Position numbers and translations under genes: made by a program. The notes below the pieces were generated by a model. That model did not search any database. It was given only the letters and a program-made list of their open reading frames with translations, and had not been told where the DNA came from. A stretch of DNA of 46,949 nucleotides from a virus. This document shows, piece by piece, positions 40,053 through 46,949 of this stretch; within the stretch, counting starts at the first letter, position 1, and each line of letters begins with the position of its first letter. The stretch is from positions 1 to 46,949 of the IMG/VR virus record IMGVR_UViG_3300032753_000050; one strand, written 5' to 3'.

Positions 40053-41278
40053 CAACCACGACCGGTGCGCTTTCATCGCTTTCACCTTTGACTAGCAATC
40101 TTAATTTGCCTACATCATCAACGCCAATTACAGCAGGTGATCCTTCATTAGGAAACCCTACAATTACGCCTTATACTTTTGCGCCTAATAGTTCGGTATT
40201 GGCGTCGGCAGGATACGCACCTGCACCTAATCTAGGTGTTACTCCTGGGTCTACATCGACAGGCTCATTTACACAAGGTGCGCCTCTTCCAAATATCACA
40301 ACATCGCAAGAACAAGTTACAGCTGCACCATCGTTCTACACTGATTATTTGAATCAGTTGGCAACACAAGGTGCACAGGCTAATCAAAACTCACAGTTTG
40401 TAGGCCCAACCAATCTACAAACAGCCGCATTTAACAATGTTGCATCAAATGTTGGAAACTATATTCCTACGCTTAATGCAGCCACAGGGTTAACACAATC
40501 TGCTGCAGGTGATTTAACAAGCAATATCAATGGCTTGATGAACAACCAAGCAACTACTGATTTAGTTAATTCCATTGGAAATCTAGGTCAAGCCAATATT
40601 GCACAGAATCTAGCACCGCAGGCAAATGCAGGTGTAGTAGGCTCTGGTGGATTTGGGTCGCAAAGAGGTACACAAGCACTAGGTGAAGTGCTTGCAAATG
40701 CTGGATTAGGCGTTACTGCTCAACAAGCTGCAGCTGAACAAGCTGCATATAATACAGCTACACAAGCAGGTTTGCAGGAACAAGCTAATCAACTAGGTGC
40801 TGCTAATCAACTAGGTAATTTAGCATCAACTACGCAAAGTCTAGGTCTTGGTGATGTGAATGCACTTGCAACACTTGGTGGTCAGCAACAAACAATTGCA
40901 CAAAACCAACAAAACTTTCCAATGCAAGGCCTTACCAATGAGGCAGCATTACTTAAAGGCTTTACAGTTCCTACATCAGTCTCATCAAGCTATACAGGAC
41001 CGATTCCTGGGGCTTATGCGGCTTCACCATTACAACAAATTGCCGGACTTGGGGCTTTAGCGGCTGGTATAAGTCAGACAAATCTAGGCAGCGCTATTGG
41101 ATCAGGCTTATCTTCTGCAGTAAGTGGATTGTTTAATAGCAATACGCCTACAGTAACCAATGGAAACCCCTTAGGCTCAGCAAATGTTGACACAACTGGC
41201 TGGACTGAAGTTGGACAAAACATGTATCAAACAAGCACAGGTCAATTGGTTGACGGTGAAGGCAATCCCATAAATTAA
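40049..41278 (+). CDS. Ala/Gln-rich virion protein, 409 aa
   Basis: The start overlaps the previous stop as ATGA. The N-terminus is Thr/Ser/Pro-rich. The central part (about 90-290) is helical with Ala, Gln and Asn (NQLATQGAQANQNSQF, then GGFGSQRGTQALGEVLANAG). The C-terminal third includes a hydrophobic Gly/Ala segment (LGALAAGISQTNLGSAIGSG). Such composition is typical of ejection or internal virion proteins that cross membranes. No family is recognised with certainty. Confidence 0.65.
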   Translation: MTTTTGALSSLSPLTSNLNLPTSSTPITAGDPSLGNPTITPYTFAPNSSVLASAGYAPAPNLGVTPGSTSTGSFTQGAPLPNITTSQEQVTAAPSFYTDYLNQLATQGAQANQNSQFVGPTNLQTAAFNNVASNVGNYIPTLNAATGLTQSAAGDLTSNINGLMNNQATTDLVNSIGNLGQANIAQNLAPQANAGVVGSGGFGSQRGTQALGEVLANAGLGVTAQQAAAEQAAYNTATQAGLQEQANQLGAANQLGNLASTTQSLGLGDVNALATLGGQQQTIAQNQQNFPMQGLTNEAALLKGFTVPTSVSSSYTGPIPGAYAASPLQQIAGLGALAAGISQTNLGSAIGSGLSSAVSGLFNSNTPTVTNGNPLGSANVDTTGWTEVGQNMYQTSTGQLVDGEGNPIN

Positions 41279-41287
41279 GGATAGAAC

Positions 41288-43078
41288 ATGGCACTTCCAA
41301 TCGTAGCAGGCGGAGATCCTGATGCAGCCGCTAAATACAATGAAGGCATCACTAATGCTATCAATGCATTAACAGCCAGATCTGAACCGAATTATTTTAG
41401 TCTTGCAGGTGCACTTCTTAACCCTGGGCGAACAGGAAATGCTGGTGAAGCATTAAGTGGGGCAGCGACTGAACTAGGTAGGCAGCAAGAACAAGACCAG
41501 CAAAGAGCACCACAGCTTGCTATGCTTAAAGCCCAATTGCTTGGTCAGCAATACGAAGTTGCCAATAAGAACAAAGCTCTTGAAATGATTGCACCTTATC
41601 TTGGTGTGTCAACAGCTGCTGATGCTGAAGCTAAAGTTGCCAAAGGTGATATACCTCCTAACTTAGTTGATTCACTTCCTGGATCAATGATGCCTATCCT
41701 TGCAAGCCTTCATCCCACGCTTGCCGACGGTCTTAACAAAGGCTTTATGCAGGATGTAGAAAAGAAAAAGCTAGCCACACAAGAAAAAGAATACAGTCTT
41801 CATGAGAAAGAAACTGCTCTTAAAGGTCAGCAATTTGGCTTGGATACTGCTAAAATTCTATTGGAGAGTGGACCAAAAGCTCTTGATCTTATTAAGCCAT
41901 TTATCAATCCCTCAACAGCAACTACACCACAACCTGAGCCACTTTCATTACCGACAGTCGCAATGCCTGTAGCGAATGGCAGAATCTCTAGTCCGTTCGG
42001 TCAAAGACCTAACCCATTTGATTCTAGCAAGCAAGAGTTTCATAGTGGCGTAGATTTTGCTGCTCCTGAAGGATCGCCTGTTACAGCCATACTTGGCGGT
42101 ACGGTTAAGTCAGTAGCCCCCATGGGAGCTTACGGAAACCGTGTGGAGATTCAACACAAAGACGGAACTAGTTCTTATTATGCTCATTTAAAAGATGCTA
42201 CAGTAAAGCTTGGTGATGTCGTAGGCATAGGTCAGCAAATAGGTACGGTTGGAACAACTGGGAAAACCACAGGACCGCATGTTGAGTTTGGAATTCATGA
42301 CAATGGTAAGCCTTTAAACCCAATGGCTTATATGAACTTTGCAGGTCAACCTGCTGCACAACAAGCAGCCCCTGTTGCACCACAAGCGGCTCTTGCTGCA
42401 CAGCCTGAAGCTGCACCGCCTAGTGATCTTTCATCACTCCCACTTAATGTCCAAAATAAAGTAATGCAAGCACGCATTGAGAAGTCTGATAAAGATTGGG
42501 AAGACTACTCTGCTGATATTAAGAATGTGAAGCCATTTGTGCTTGAGAGACAGAACAAACAAATTGCTGAAGTCATGAAGATCGCCAAAGAAGATCCTAC
42601 AGTCTTTAACATTCTTGGGTCAGGTACATGGTGGAGTGCAGCCAAGCATGCTATGGATGAAGGTGCCAAAGTTGGTAAGTACCCTGTTAGTTTGCCTGCT
42701 CAGACATTTGCTGAATATGGCAACTTAACTGATACGCAATTAAAACATCTTAGAACTGTGCAACGTAATTTAGCTGACATCTATTTGGCTAGTATTGCTG
42801 AACGCGGAAAAGTTCTTGGTTCTAATCCGACAAACTTTGAAGATCGTTTATACAAAGCCCCTATGGCAACAGAAAAAGATCCTGCATCGATCGTGGAAGA
42901 ATGGGGCAAGAAACATTTATTGTATAACCGCGCAAAGTTATCTTTGTTCAATGCATACAAACCTTATGCAGCTAGTCCTGAACAAGGTATAGGTCGCTTC
43001 TTTACTGATAAGAAGTCACCTTATAATACAATTGTTGAGAACTATGGCAAGTTCTACGATCAACTCAGTAATGAATAG
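41288..43078 (+). CDS. Internal virion protein with M23 peptidase-like domain, 596 aa
   Basis: Residues about 225-345 form an M23 (LytM-like) endopeptidase domain. GRISSPFGQRPNPFDSSK comes first, then FHSGVDFAAP with H252 and D256 as metal ligands. SYYAHLKD has H300. GPHVEFGI has H331 but Glu333 where the usual HxH has its second His. It should cleave peptidoglycan crosslinks so that DNA can enter. The flanking regions are helical and Ala-rich. AAGGA precedes the ATG. Its place among ejection-type proteins fits a virion-associated peptidoglycan hydrolase used at infection rather than at lysis. Confidence 0.8.
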   Translation: MALPIVAGGDPDAAAKYNEGITNAINALTARSEPNYFSLAGALLNPGRTGNAGEALSGAATELGRQQEQDQQRAPQLAMLKAQLLGQQYEVANKNKALEMIAPYLGVSTAADAEAKVAKGDIPPNLVDSLPGSMMPILASLHPTLADGLNKGFMQDVEKKKLATQEKEYSLHEKETALKGQQFGLDTAKILLESGPKALDLIKPFINPSTATTPQPEPLSLPTVAMPVANGRISSPFGQRPNPFDSSKQEFHSGVDFAAPEGSPVTAILGGTVKSVAPMGAYGNRVEIQHKDGTSSYYAHLKDATVKLGDVVGIGQQIGTVGTTGKTTGPHVEFGIHDNGKPLNPMAYMNFAGQPAAQQAAPVAPQAALAAQPEAAPPSDLSSLPLNVQNKVMQARIEKSDKDWEDYSADIKNVKPFVLERQNKQIAEVMKIAKEDPTVFNILGSGTWWSAAKHAMDEGAKVGKYPVSLPAQTFAEYGNLTDTQLKHLRTVQRNLADIYLASIAERGKVLGSNPTNFEDRLYKAPMATEKDPASIVEEWGKKHLLYNRAKLSLFNAYKPYAASPEQGIGRFFTDKKSPYNTIVENYGKFYDQLSNE

Positions 43079-43085
43079 GTGATAT

Positions 43086-44294
43086 ATGGCAACATCGGCA
43101 CAACCGGCTCAAACTGATCCATTTTTAGCACCTGCAGGTCAGCAAGACGAATCATCTTCTGATCCGTTTTTAAACCCTAATGCAACATTGGCAGATGTTC
43201 ATCCTGCATTTGCAGGAAGTGGGACAACTACAACATCACCGCCACCTCCAGCGCCTAAGCAGACAGGATTGGTTGATCCTTCAATGGGTGCTATATTAGG
43301 CGGAATAGCTGGTGTTGGTGTGAATAAAGCATTGCCTTTACAACCACCAACACCTCAGCCTTCGGTTGCAACTGCATCTGGTAATGTGGCAAACCAAAGT
43401 GCTGTTGCTCAACAAATGATGTCTGACTTAGTTAAACGTCAGCTAGCGCATACCAATCAGTTATCAGGATTGCAGCAAGCAATTCAAACAACGCAGGCAA
43501 TGCATAATCAGAACATGACTAACTTTGCACAAGCTAGTCAAAATGCACAAGCAATGAATGCCGTTCCTAATCTTGATCTAAACCCAGGTGAACTAACTAC
43601 AGGTGACAAATGGGCATTTGGAAATCCTGAAAAAGGTACAACTGGTGTAACTGGTGACATGGGTCCTGGAGGTAAAAGTGTAACTGAAGCCGCTAGAAAC
43701 TATAAACTACAGCAAGGTCTATCTCCATCCGAGGCTGCTAAGTTTAAAGTCAATCGTAGCGGTTTGATCGTTACAAATGAGCTGCCCATAGAAACACCAC
43801 TTACTCCTGCACAGCAGGCTGCTCAAGAAGCTTATAAAGAAGCTCATAAGAAAATGACTGAATCTGAAGCAGCGCTTAAAGAGTTGCATGATCGTCATTC
43901 TAAGCTAGTTAAAGAAGGGCCATATACTAAAGCACATGAAGAAGCTGTAGCAAGACAACAAGCAAAAGCTACAGGTGCTGAAGCCGAACTAAAAACTTTG
44001 CTTGAAAGTGTTAAGCCTGAGAGTGTATTGGCTACAGCAGGCCGCGTAATGGGAAGAATCGGCCCAATGGCAGGTGGAGCCACAGCTGGCGGTAGACTAA
44101 TGGAAGCTTGGAATGAATTACAAAAGCGCAACTATGGTCCTGCAGCTGTTCATACTATCTCTGGCTTAGGTGGTCTTGCCATGATGTACCCTAATCCTGC
44201 AGTTAGATCACTTGGTGCACTTGCATCAACAATCCCAGAAGCTGGCTTATCAGCTTATGAAGCCTCAAAAACTCCGGCATCACCCTCTAGGTAA
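43086..44294 (+). CDS. Virion protein with coiled coil and C-terminal hydrophobic region, 402 aa
   Basis: The first 170 residues are Pro/Gln/Ala-rich. Residues about 175-230 include ELTTGDKWAFGNPEKGTTGV and KSVTEAARNYKLQQGLSPSE, a more conserved-looking block. A coiled coil occupies about 240-310, and a hydrophobic Gly/Ala region (AGRVMGRIGPMAGGATAGGR) follows to the end. This resembles phage ejection proteins. It is the last rightward gene and overlaps the convergent minus-strand gene by 15 bases. Confidence 0.65.
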   Translation: MATSAQPAQTDPFLAPAGQQDESSSDPFLNPNATLADVHPAFAGSGTTTTSPPPPAPKQTGLVDPSMGAILGGIAGVGVNKALPLQPPTPQPSVATASGNVANQSAVAQQMMSDLVKRQLAHTNQLSGLQQAIQTTQAMHNQNMTNFAQASQNAQAMNAVPNLDLNPGELTTGDKWAFGNPEKGTTGVTGDMGPGGKSVTEAARNYKLQQGLSPSEAAKFKVNRSGLIVTNELPIETPLTPAQQAAQEAYKEAHKKMTESEAALKELHDRHSKLVKEGPYTKAHEEAVARQQAKATGAEAELKTLLESVKPESVLATAGRVMGRIGPMAGGATAGGRLMEAWNELQKRNYGPAAVHTISGLGGLAMMYPNPAVRSLGALASTIPEAGLSAYEASKTPASPSR

Positions 44295-44447
44295 TTTAAT
44301 CGTATCTGTGGACAGCATATGTGCCACATGAAATGCTTCTAGCCAAACAGAGTAAGGGTCTTCAAGGAGATCCTCATTGTGCGTGTGTTTAAGCAGGTCA
44401 ACCCACTCATCAAAAGCCTGTTTAATTTGTGATTCATCAATTACCAT
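44280..44447 (-). CDS. Small helical protein, 55 aa
   Basis: I place the start at 44447 (MVIDESQIKQAFDEWVDLLK) because AAGGA lies seven bases before it. A longer frame back to 44564 would overlap the next gene widely. The protein is helical and acidic. It is the last gene of the leftward nucleotide-metabolism cluster and converges with the rightward block. Function is unknown. Confidence 0.65.
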   Translation of the reverse strand: MVIDESQIKQAFDEWVDLLKHTHNEDLLEDPYSVWLEAFHVAHMLSTDTIKLPRG

Positions 44448-44688
44448 TCTTTTTCCTTGATATAAAGAAGCGATAGTGTCTAACGCTACGGTTAAGCGCT
44501 TGCTTTCTAATATTATAAGTTTTGCATGCATCCACTTGGCGCCATAAGCGCACAACCACGGCACTTAAGGCGTCAAATGTAGCAGGCGACCAGTTTGGAT
44601 GAAGGTCTTTAAACTCTCTAAACAATGCTTTTCTTTCATATAGTTTGAGAGCTTTAAGACTATCATGAACTTCTTGCCATCGGATCAT
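44437..44688 (-). CDS. Basic small protein, 83 aa
   Basis: The protein is rich in Arg, Lys and aromatic residues (MIRWQEVHDSLKALKLYERK, then a basic tail RHYRFFISRKKNGN). Its start overlaps the ThyX-like gene stop by four bases and its end overlaps the next start by 11. The charge suggests nucleic-acid contact, but no family is recognised. Confidence 0.65.
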   Translation of the reverse strand: MIRWQEVHDSLKALKLYERKALFREFKDLHPNWSPATFDALSAVVVRLWRQVDACKTYNIRKQALNRSVRHYRFFISRKKNGN

Positions 44689-45608
44689 ATGTATTTCTTC
44701 TCAATAGAATCAATTTGATTAAGCAAATCTTCACGTATTTTTAAGTACGTATCACTACCTGCATATTCATCACGACCTTTGTTGTGGTAAAACTGTTCTT
44801 CACACCAATCAAAGTTATCATTCTTTGCATTAGGTGGGAAAATGTTTGTTTTACCCTTAGCACATTGGCGTTGATAAAAAGCATCAGGCTTTCTAAAGTC
44901 AACCAATCCTTTAAGGAACGGATAAACTTTTAGAACCTCAAGCCATAACTTCATTGCGATAATGTTGTCGACCGTTGTTTGGATCTGTTCATCCCCACGC
45001 ATAATGCAATAACCAATAAGGTCTTTAATCGTGCAACGAACCATATAAAAATGCTCAAAATTACGAGGCATAATTGTACGGGTATCAAGACCGTGAACAA
45101 GACCGCTATCAAGCATATCGATATAAAGTTGTCTAGCATCTTCAGTGATCCTTTTATAACGCTCAAAGAACTCCGGATTAGCCATAATACTAGGCTTTAC
45201 CATCACACGGTCATCACGCATATCACGGTCACCATGCACTTGAGCTGCAAAACTAAATAGTCTATGCCTAATTAAGTGGGTAGTGTCAATCATATCCATG
45301 CCATTGACGGACCATGTGATGTTGATCGTTTCCATTGCAGTGGGTAGTAATTCATAACGGAATAGTTCATCAATGGTTTGGTTAATATCTTCCTCAGGGA
45401 AGTCCCATTGAATCTTATCATTCCATGTATTCATTAGAAATACTGCAATAGTCTTTCTAAATTCAGGTATTGTTGGTGCATGGACCAGTTGTACATCAAT
45501 GTTCTCCAGTTGATTTACGAACTCTACGGGTCCGGGTTTTTGTCCGAACTTCAGTGTTGTGTGCATCTTCTGTAATTGTGGCATCTGACTCTTGTTGACT
45601 TTGGGCAT
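44685..45608 (-). CDS. ThyX-like (flavin-dependent thymidylate synthase-like) protein, 307 aa
   Basis: The fold pattern follows ThyX: DTTHLIRHRLFSFAAQVHGD carries the RHR motif at 114-116, and GLDTRTIMP (R177) with a following RCTIKDLIGY and MRGDEQIQ matches the C-terminal ThyX segment. ThyX methylates dUMP using FAD and methylene-tetrahydrofolate. However, the usual RHRxxSxNxxSxRY is only partly present: the serine and arginine after RHRx7 are missing. The protein may use a related reaction or substrate. The start at 45608 has AAGGAG seven bases upstream, although the first 113 bases overlap the DUF6378-like gene. Confidence 0.65.
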   Translation of the reverse strand: MPKVNKSQMPQLQKMHTTLKFGQKPGPVEFVNQLENIDVQLVHAPTIPEFRKTIAVFLMNTWNDKIQWDFPEEDINQTIDELFRYELLPTAMETINITWSVNGMDMIDTTHLIRHRLFSFAAQVHGDRDMRDDRVMVKPSIMANPEFFERYKRITEDARQLYIDMLDSGLVHGLDTRTIMPRNFEHFYMVRCTIKDLIGYCIMRGDEQIQTTVDNIIAMKLWLEVLKVYPFLKGLVDFRKPDAFYQRQCAKGKTNIFPPNAKNDNFDWCEEQFYHNKGRDEYAGSDTYLKIREDLLNQIDSIEKKYI

Positions 45609-45888
45609 CGTTTTCTCCTTGAAGTTGTGTTAAATGAATCTCTACTAACCTAGCATATCCGGCAATGTCTGTCCAACTATCTATATGGTCAGGGCAAACT
45701 GACAATCTAGAAAGTTTCATTGCAATTTTCGAAAAGAATAAATAGAACTCAGGGGCCATAGCTTCGCCTGTTTCGAACTCGTGCCTCTCAGCTATCAATG
45801 AAAGGATTTGTGCCTCCAATGTTATCCCACCGAAAAAATTACCGTAAATTGCGCCTCGCTGCTCTAGAATTTGATCTGTCGTTTTCAT
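45496..45888 (-). CDS. DUF6378-like protein, 130 aa
   Basis: The N-terminus DQILEQRGAIYGNFFG is the family start (ILxERGxxYGxF). SKIAMKLSRL and HIDSWTDIAGYARLVEIHL complete the pattern of a small helical phage domain of unknown function. The last 35 residues are a disordered charged tail ending in Arg/Lys/Thr that overlaps the next gene. It starts two bases after the HD gene stop. DUF6378-type proteins usually sit in early regions of phages and may act in nucleotide metabolism, but this is unproven. Confidence 0.8.
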   Translation of the reverse strand: MKTTDQILEQRGAIYGNFFGGITLEAQILSLIAERHEFETGEAMAPEFYLFFSKIAMKLSRLSVCPDHIDSWTDIAGYARLVEIHLTQLQGENDAQSQQESDATITEDAHNTEVRTKTRTRRVRKSTGEH

Positions 45889-45890
45889 GG

Positions 45891-46400
45891 TTATACCTTG
45901 TAAGGTTGAAGTTTAGCCTCAAGTTCGTATAGTCTTTTACAACTATTCCTATAGACATCGGTCATGTAGCCTTGATTGCCTAGTTGGATCTCATTGTCTG
46001 CATACTGCTTGCATTGCAAGGCATCTGCATAATGGACTGCCAATGCTTCAGGTGAATCATCATGATATTCTCTAACATAATGACTAAGCCTGAATGGGAT
46101 CATGTCATCAGCAATTTGGTGCTCAGCTTCTTTTAATGCTTTGGCAACATTTGGAAACTGCTTTTTGACCAAATGGTTGACATCTGATATGTACATCTCT
46201 GGAAGGTCATGACATAAAGCAATCTTAATTGCTTTATCCACATCAAACCGATAATCAGCTCTAAGAAGCATAACAGCAAGAGCCACAAAATAGCTATGTG
46301 TTGCCACGCTTTCTTGGAGTATGACAGGTTTCATGCTATACCGTTTGGTGTGCTCCAATGTATAGCTTTCCATGAAGAACTTTTCATTTACTTCATTCAT
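45891..46400 (-). CDS. HD-domain 5'-deoxynucleotidase, YfbR-like, 169 aa
   Basis: The metal-binding residues of the YfbR class are all present: H35 in ESVATHSYF, H64 and D65 in ALCHDLPEM with E68, D73, and D126 in HYADALQC. YfbR removes phosphate from deoxynucleoside monophosphates. Together with the deoxyribosyltransferase-like and ThyX-like genes it suggests control of the host dNMP pool. The start overlaps the previous stop (ATGA). Phages use such enzymes to help remove an unwanted host nucleotide or to make a modified one. Confidence 0.85.
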   Translation of the reverse strand: MNEVNEKFFMESYTLEHTKRYSMKPVILQESVATHSYFVALAVMLLRADYRFDVDKAIKIALCHDLPEMYISDVNHLVKKQFPNVAKALKEAEHQIADDMIPFRLSHYVREYHDDSPEALAVHYADALQCKQYADNEIQLGNQGYMTDVYRNSCKRLYELEAKLQPYKV

Positions 46401-46597
46401 TTTTTCATGTTCCTTACAAATGCTGCAAATGATTGTGAGGTATTGCCAAACATCATTTTGTCAAACTCTTGTGCAACCTCTTCAAGCACTGCATTCCGTA
46501 ATTCTTCTGATAAGAACTTCATGTCTGTGTTTATTCTTGTTTGTTGTTGAGCAATACGTTCAAACTCTTCATCTTCAGGGTCTTTAAAGTTACTCAT
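46397..46597 (-). CDS. Small acidic helical protein, 66 aa
   Basis: I place the start at 46597 (MSNFKDPEDEEFERIAQQQT) with GAGGAGG about nine bases before it. A frame starting at 46633 would lie mostly inside the deoxyribosyltransferase gene. The protein has an acidic first part and a helical second part. No domain is recognised. It is coupled by overlaps to both neighbours. Confidence 0.65.
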   Translation of the reverse strand: MSNFKDPEDEEFERIAQQQTRINTDMKFLSEELRNAVLEEVAQEFDKMMFGNTSQSFAAFVRNMKK

Positions 46598-46949
46598 AGT
46601 CCATTGCCTCCTCCGACCAGTTTTTAGCCTCAAATGTACCTGATTGCTTGATTTCTTTTAGCGCTTGGTCTAGTTGGTCATAAGACCGAACAACTGCGCC
46701 TGATGCGGCCAGCACTAAATTAAATTTCTGACCTTCTTTACCGCTTAGCCAGATGTAAATGATAGGTATGCCTTGGCCATAACACCAACCGGCTTCAAAC
46801 AATGTTCCTGGGTCCTTACCGTCGGTTACACAAACCGTTAAGTCAGTGTTGTACAAAGCCTGTATATTCACCTTTAAAACATCGGCAGGTGTCATTGTAT
46901 GTGGGTCATATAGCATATCATCTTTTGGACTAAAGTAAGATAGGCCATT
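46590..46949 (-). CDS. Nucleoside 2-deoxyribosyltransferase-like protein, N-terminus cut by window edge
   Basis: The frame is open to the window edge, reading NGLSYFSPKDDMLYDP and then the family motif TDGKDPGTLFEAGWCYGQGI, with the Glu in LFEAG as the expected nucleophile, and IPIIYIWLSG and KFNLVLAASG. This is the C-terminal two-thirds of a nucleoside 2-deoxyribosyltransferase fold; the first strand (usually xxVYLAxP) lies outside. The enzyme swaps bases between deoxynucleosides or hydrolyses dNMPs. It heads the cluster with the HD nucleotidase and the ThyX-like gene. Confidence 0.82.
   Translation of the reverse strand, partial: NGLSYFSPKDDMLYDPHTMTPADVLKVNIQALYNTDLTVCVTDGKDPGTLFEAGWCYGQGIPIIYIWLSGKEGQKFNLVLAASGAVVRSYDQLDQALKEIKQSGTFEAKNWSEEAMDYE

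Noticed and set aside
1-46949. Integrase, repressor of lysogeny, tRNA genes or transposons
   Set aside because: None was seen on either strand. The two small DNA-binding proteins of the leftward operon are not enough to claim lysogeny.

Overview
The window is most of the genome of a tailed double-stranded DNA phage. It carries a complete virion-assembly and lysis block plus early genes on the other strand. No tail sheath, tail tube or tape-measure gene is visible. It has instead a long portal, adaptor-like proteins, a P22 gp10-like hub and several fibre-like proteins, so a short-tailed (podovirus-like) virion is the best reading. The nested Rz/Rz1 spanin pair requires an outer membrane, so the host should be Gram-negative. 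No integrase, transposase, tRNA, rRNA or CRISPR array was found. The DNA is moderately AT-rich and gene-dense. The gene style resembles phages of aquatic Proteobacteria, but that is an inference; the exact host cannot be read from the sequence.

Layout. (1) Positions 1-2843, minus strand: a tightly coupled operon of 14 small genes, mostly joined by 4-nt ATGA overlaps. It includes a ribbon-helix-helix protein, a winged-helix protein, a 28-residue membrane peptide and several paralogous short proteins. (2) 2844-3110: AT-rich divergent control region. (3) 3111-6258, plus strand: a DUF932/TIGR03299-type protein, a hairpin terminator and a primase-helicase. (4) About 6150-6533: an iteron-like array, a hairpin palindrome and a DnaA-box-like site, which together suggest a replication origin. 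(5) 6534-25473: terminase subunits, a 1515-residue protein of unknown role, portal, GroES-like co-chaperonin, scaffold candidate, major capsid protein, head accessory proteins, a family of Lys/Gly/His-rich basic proteins, and an adaptor-like protein with an inserted discoidin-like domain. (6) 25482-29442: two fibre-like proteins, one with Asp-box repeats. (7) 29452-32761: small membrane proteins, holin candidates, Rz/Rz1 and a GH19 endolysin. (8) 32800-44294: second adaptor, fibre, hub, and four large low-complexity or internal-virion-type proteins, one with an M23 peptidase domain. (9) 44280-46949, minus strand: a nucleotide-metabolism cluster (deoxyribosyltransferase-like, YfbR-like HD nucleotidase, DUF6378-like, ThyX-like).

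The two minus-strand blocks at the ends read in the same direction and would form one leftward early operon if the genome is circular or circularly permuted. Joining the two ends directly would leave one gene with a premature stop and another without its N-terminal strand, so some sequence is probably missing between them.

The plus-strand genes form one long packaging, head, tail and lysis programme. It is punctuated by hairpin terminators after the DUF932 gene, the capsid gene and the His-rich gene. The items most worth a second look are: a recurring C-terminal ARGQE-stop sequence that doubles as ribosome-binding site and start for the next gene; the iteron array; the Lys/Gly/His-rich protein family and its shared C-terminal GGKAKKxDIKGW tag; and a ThyX-like enzyme lacking the usual signature serine.
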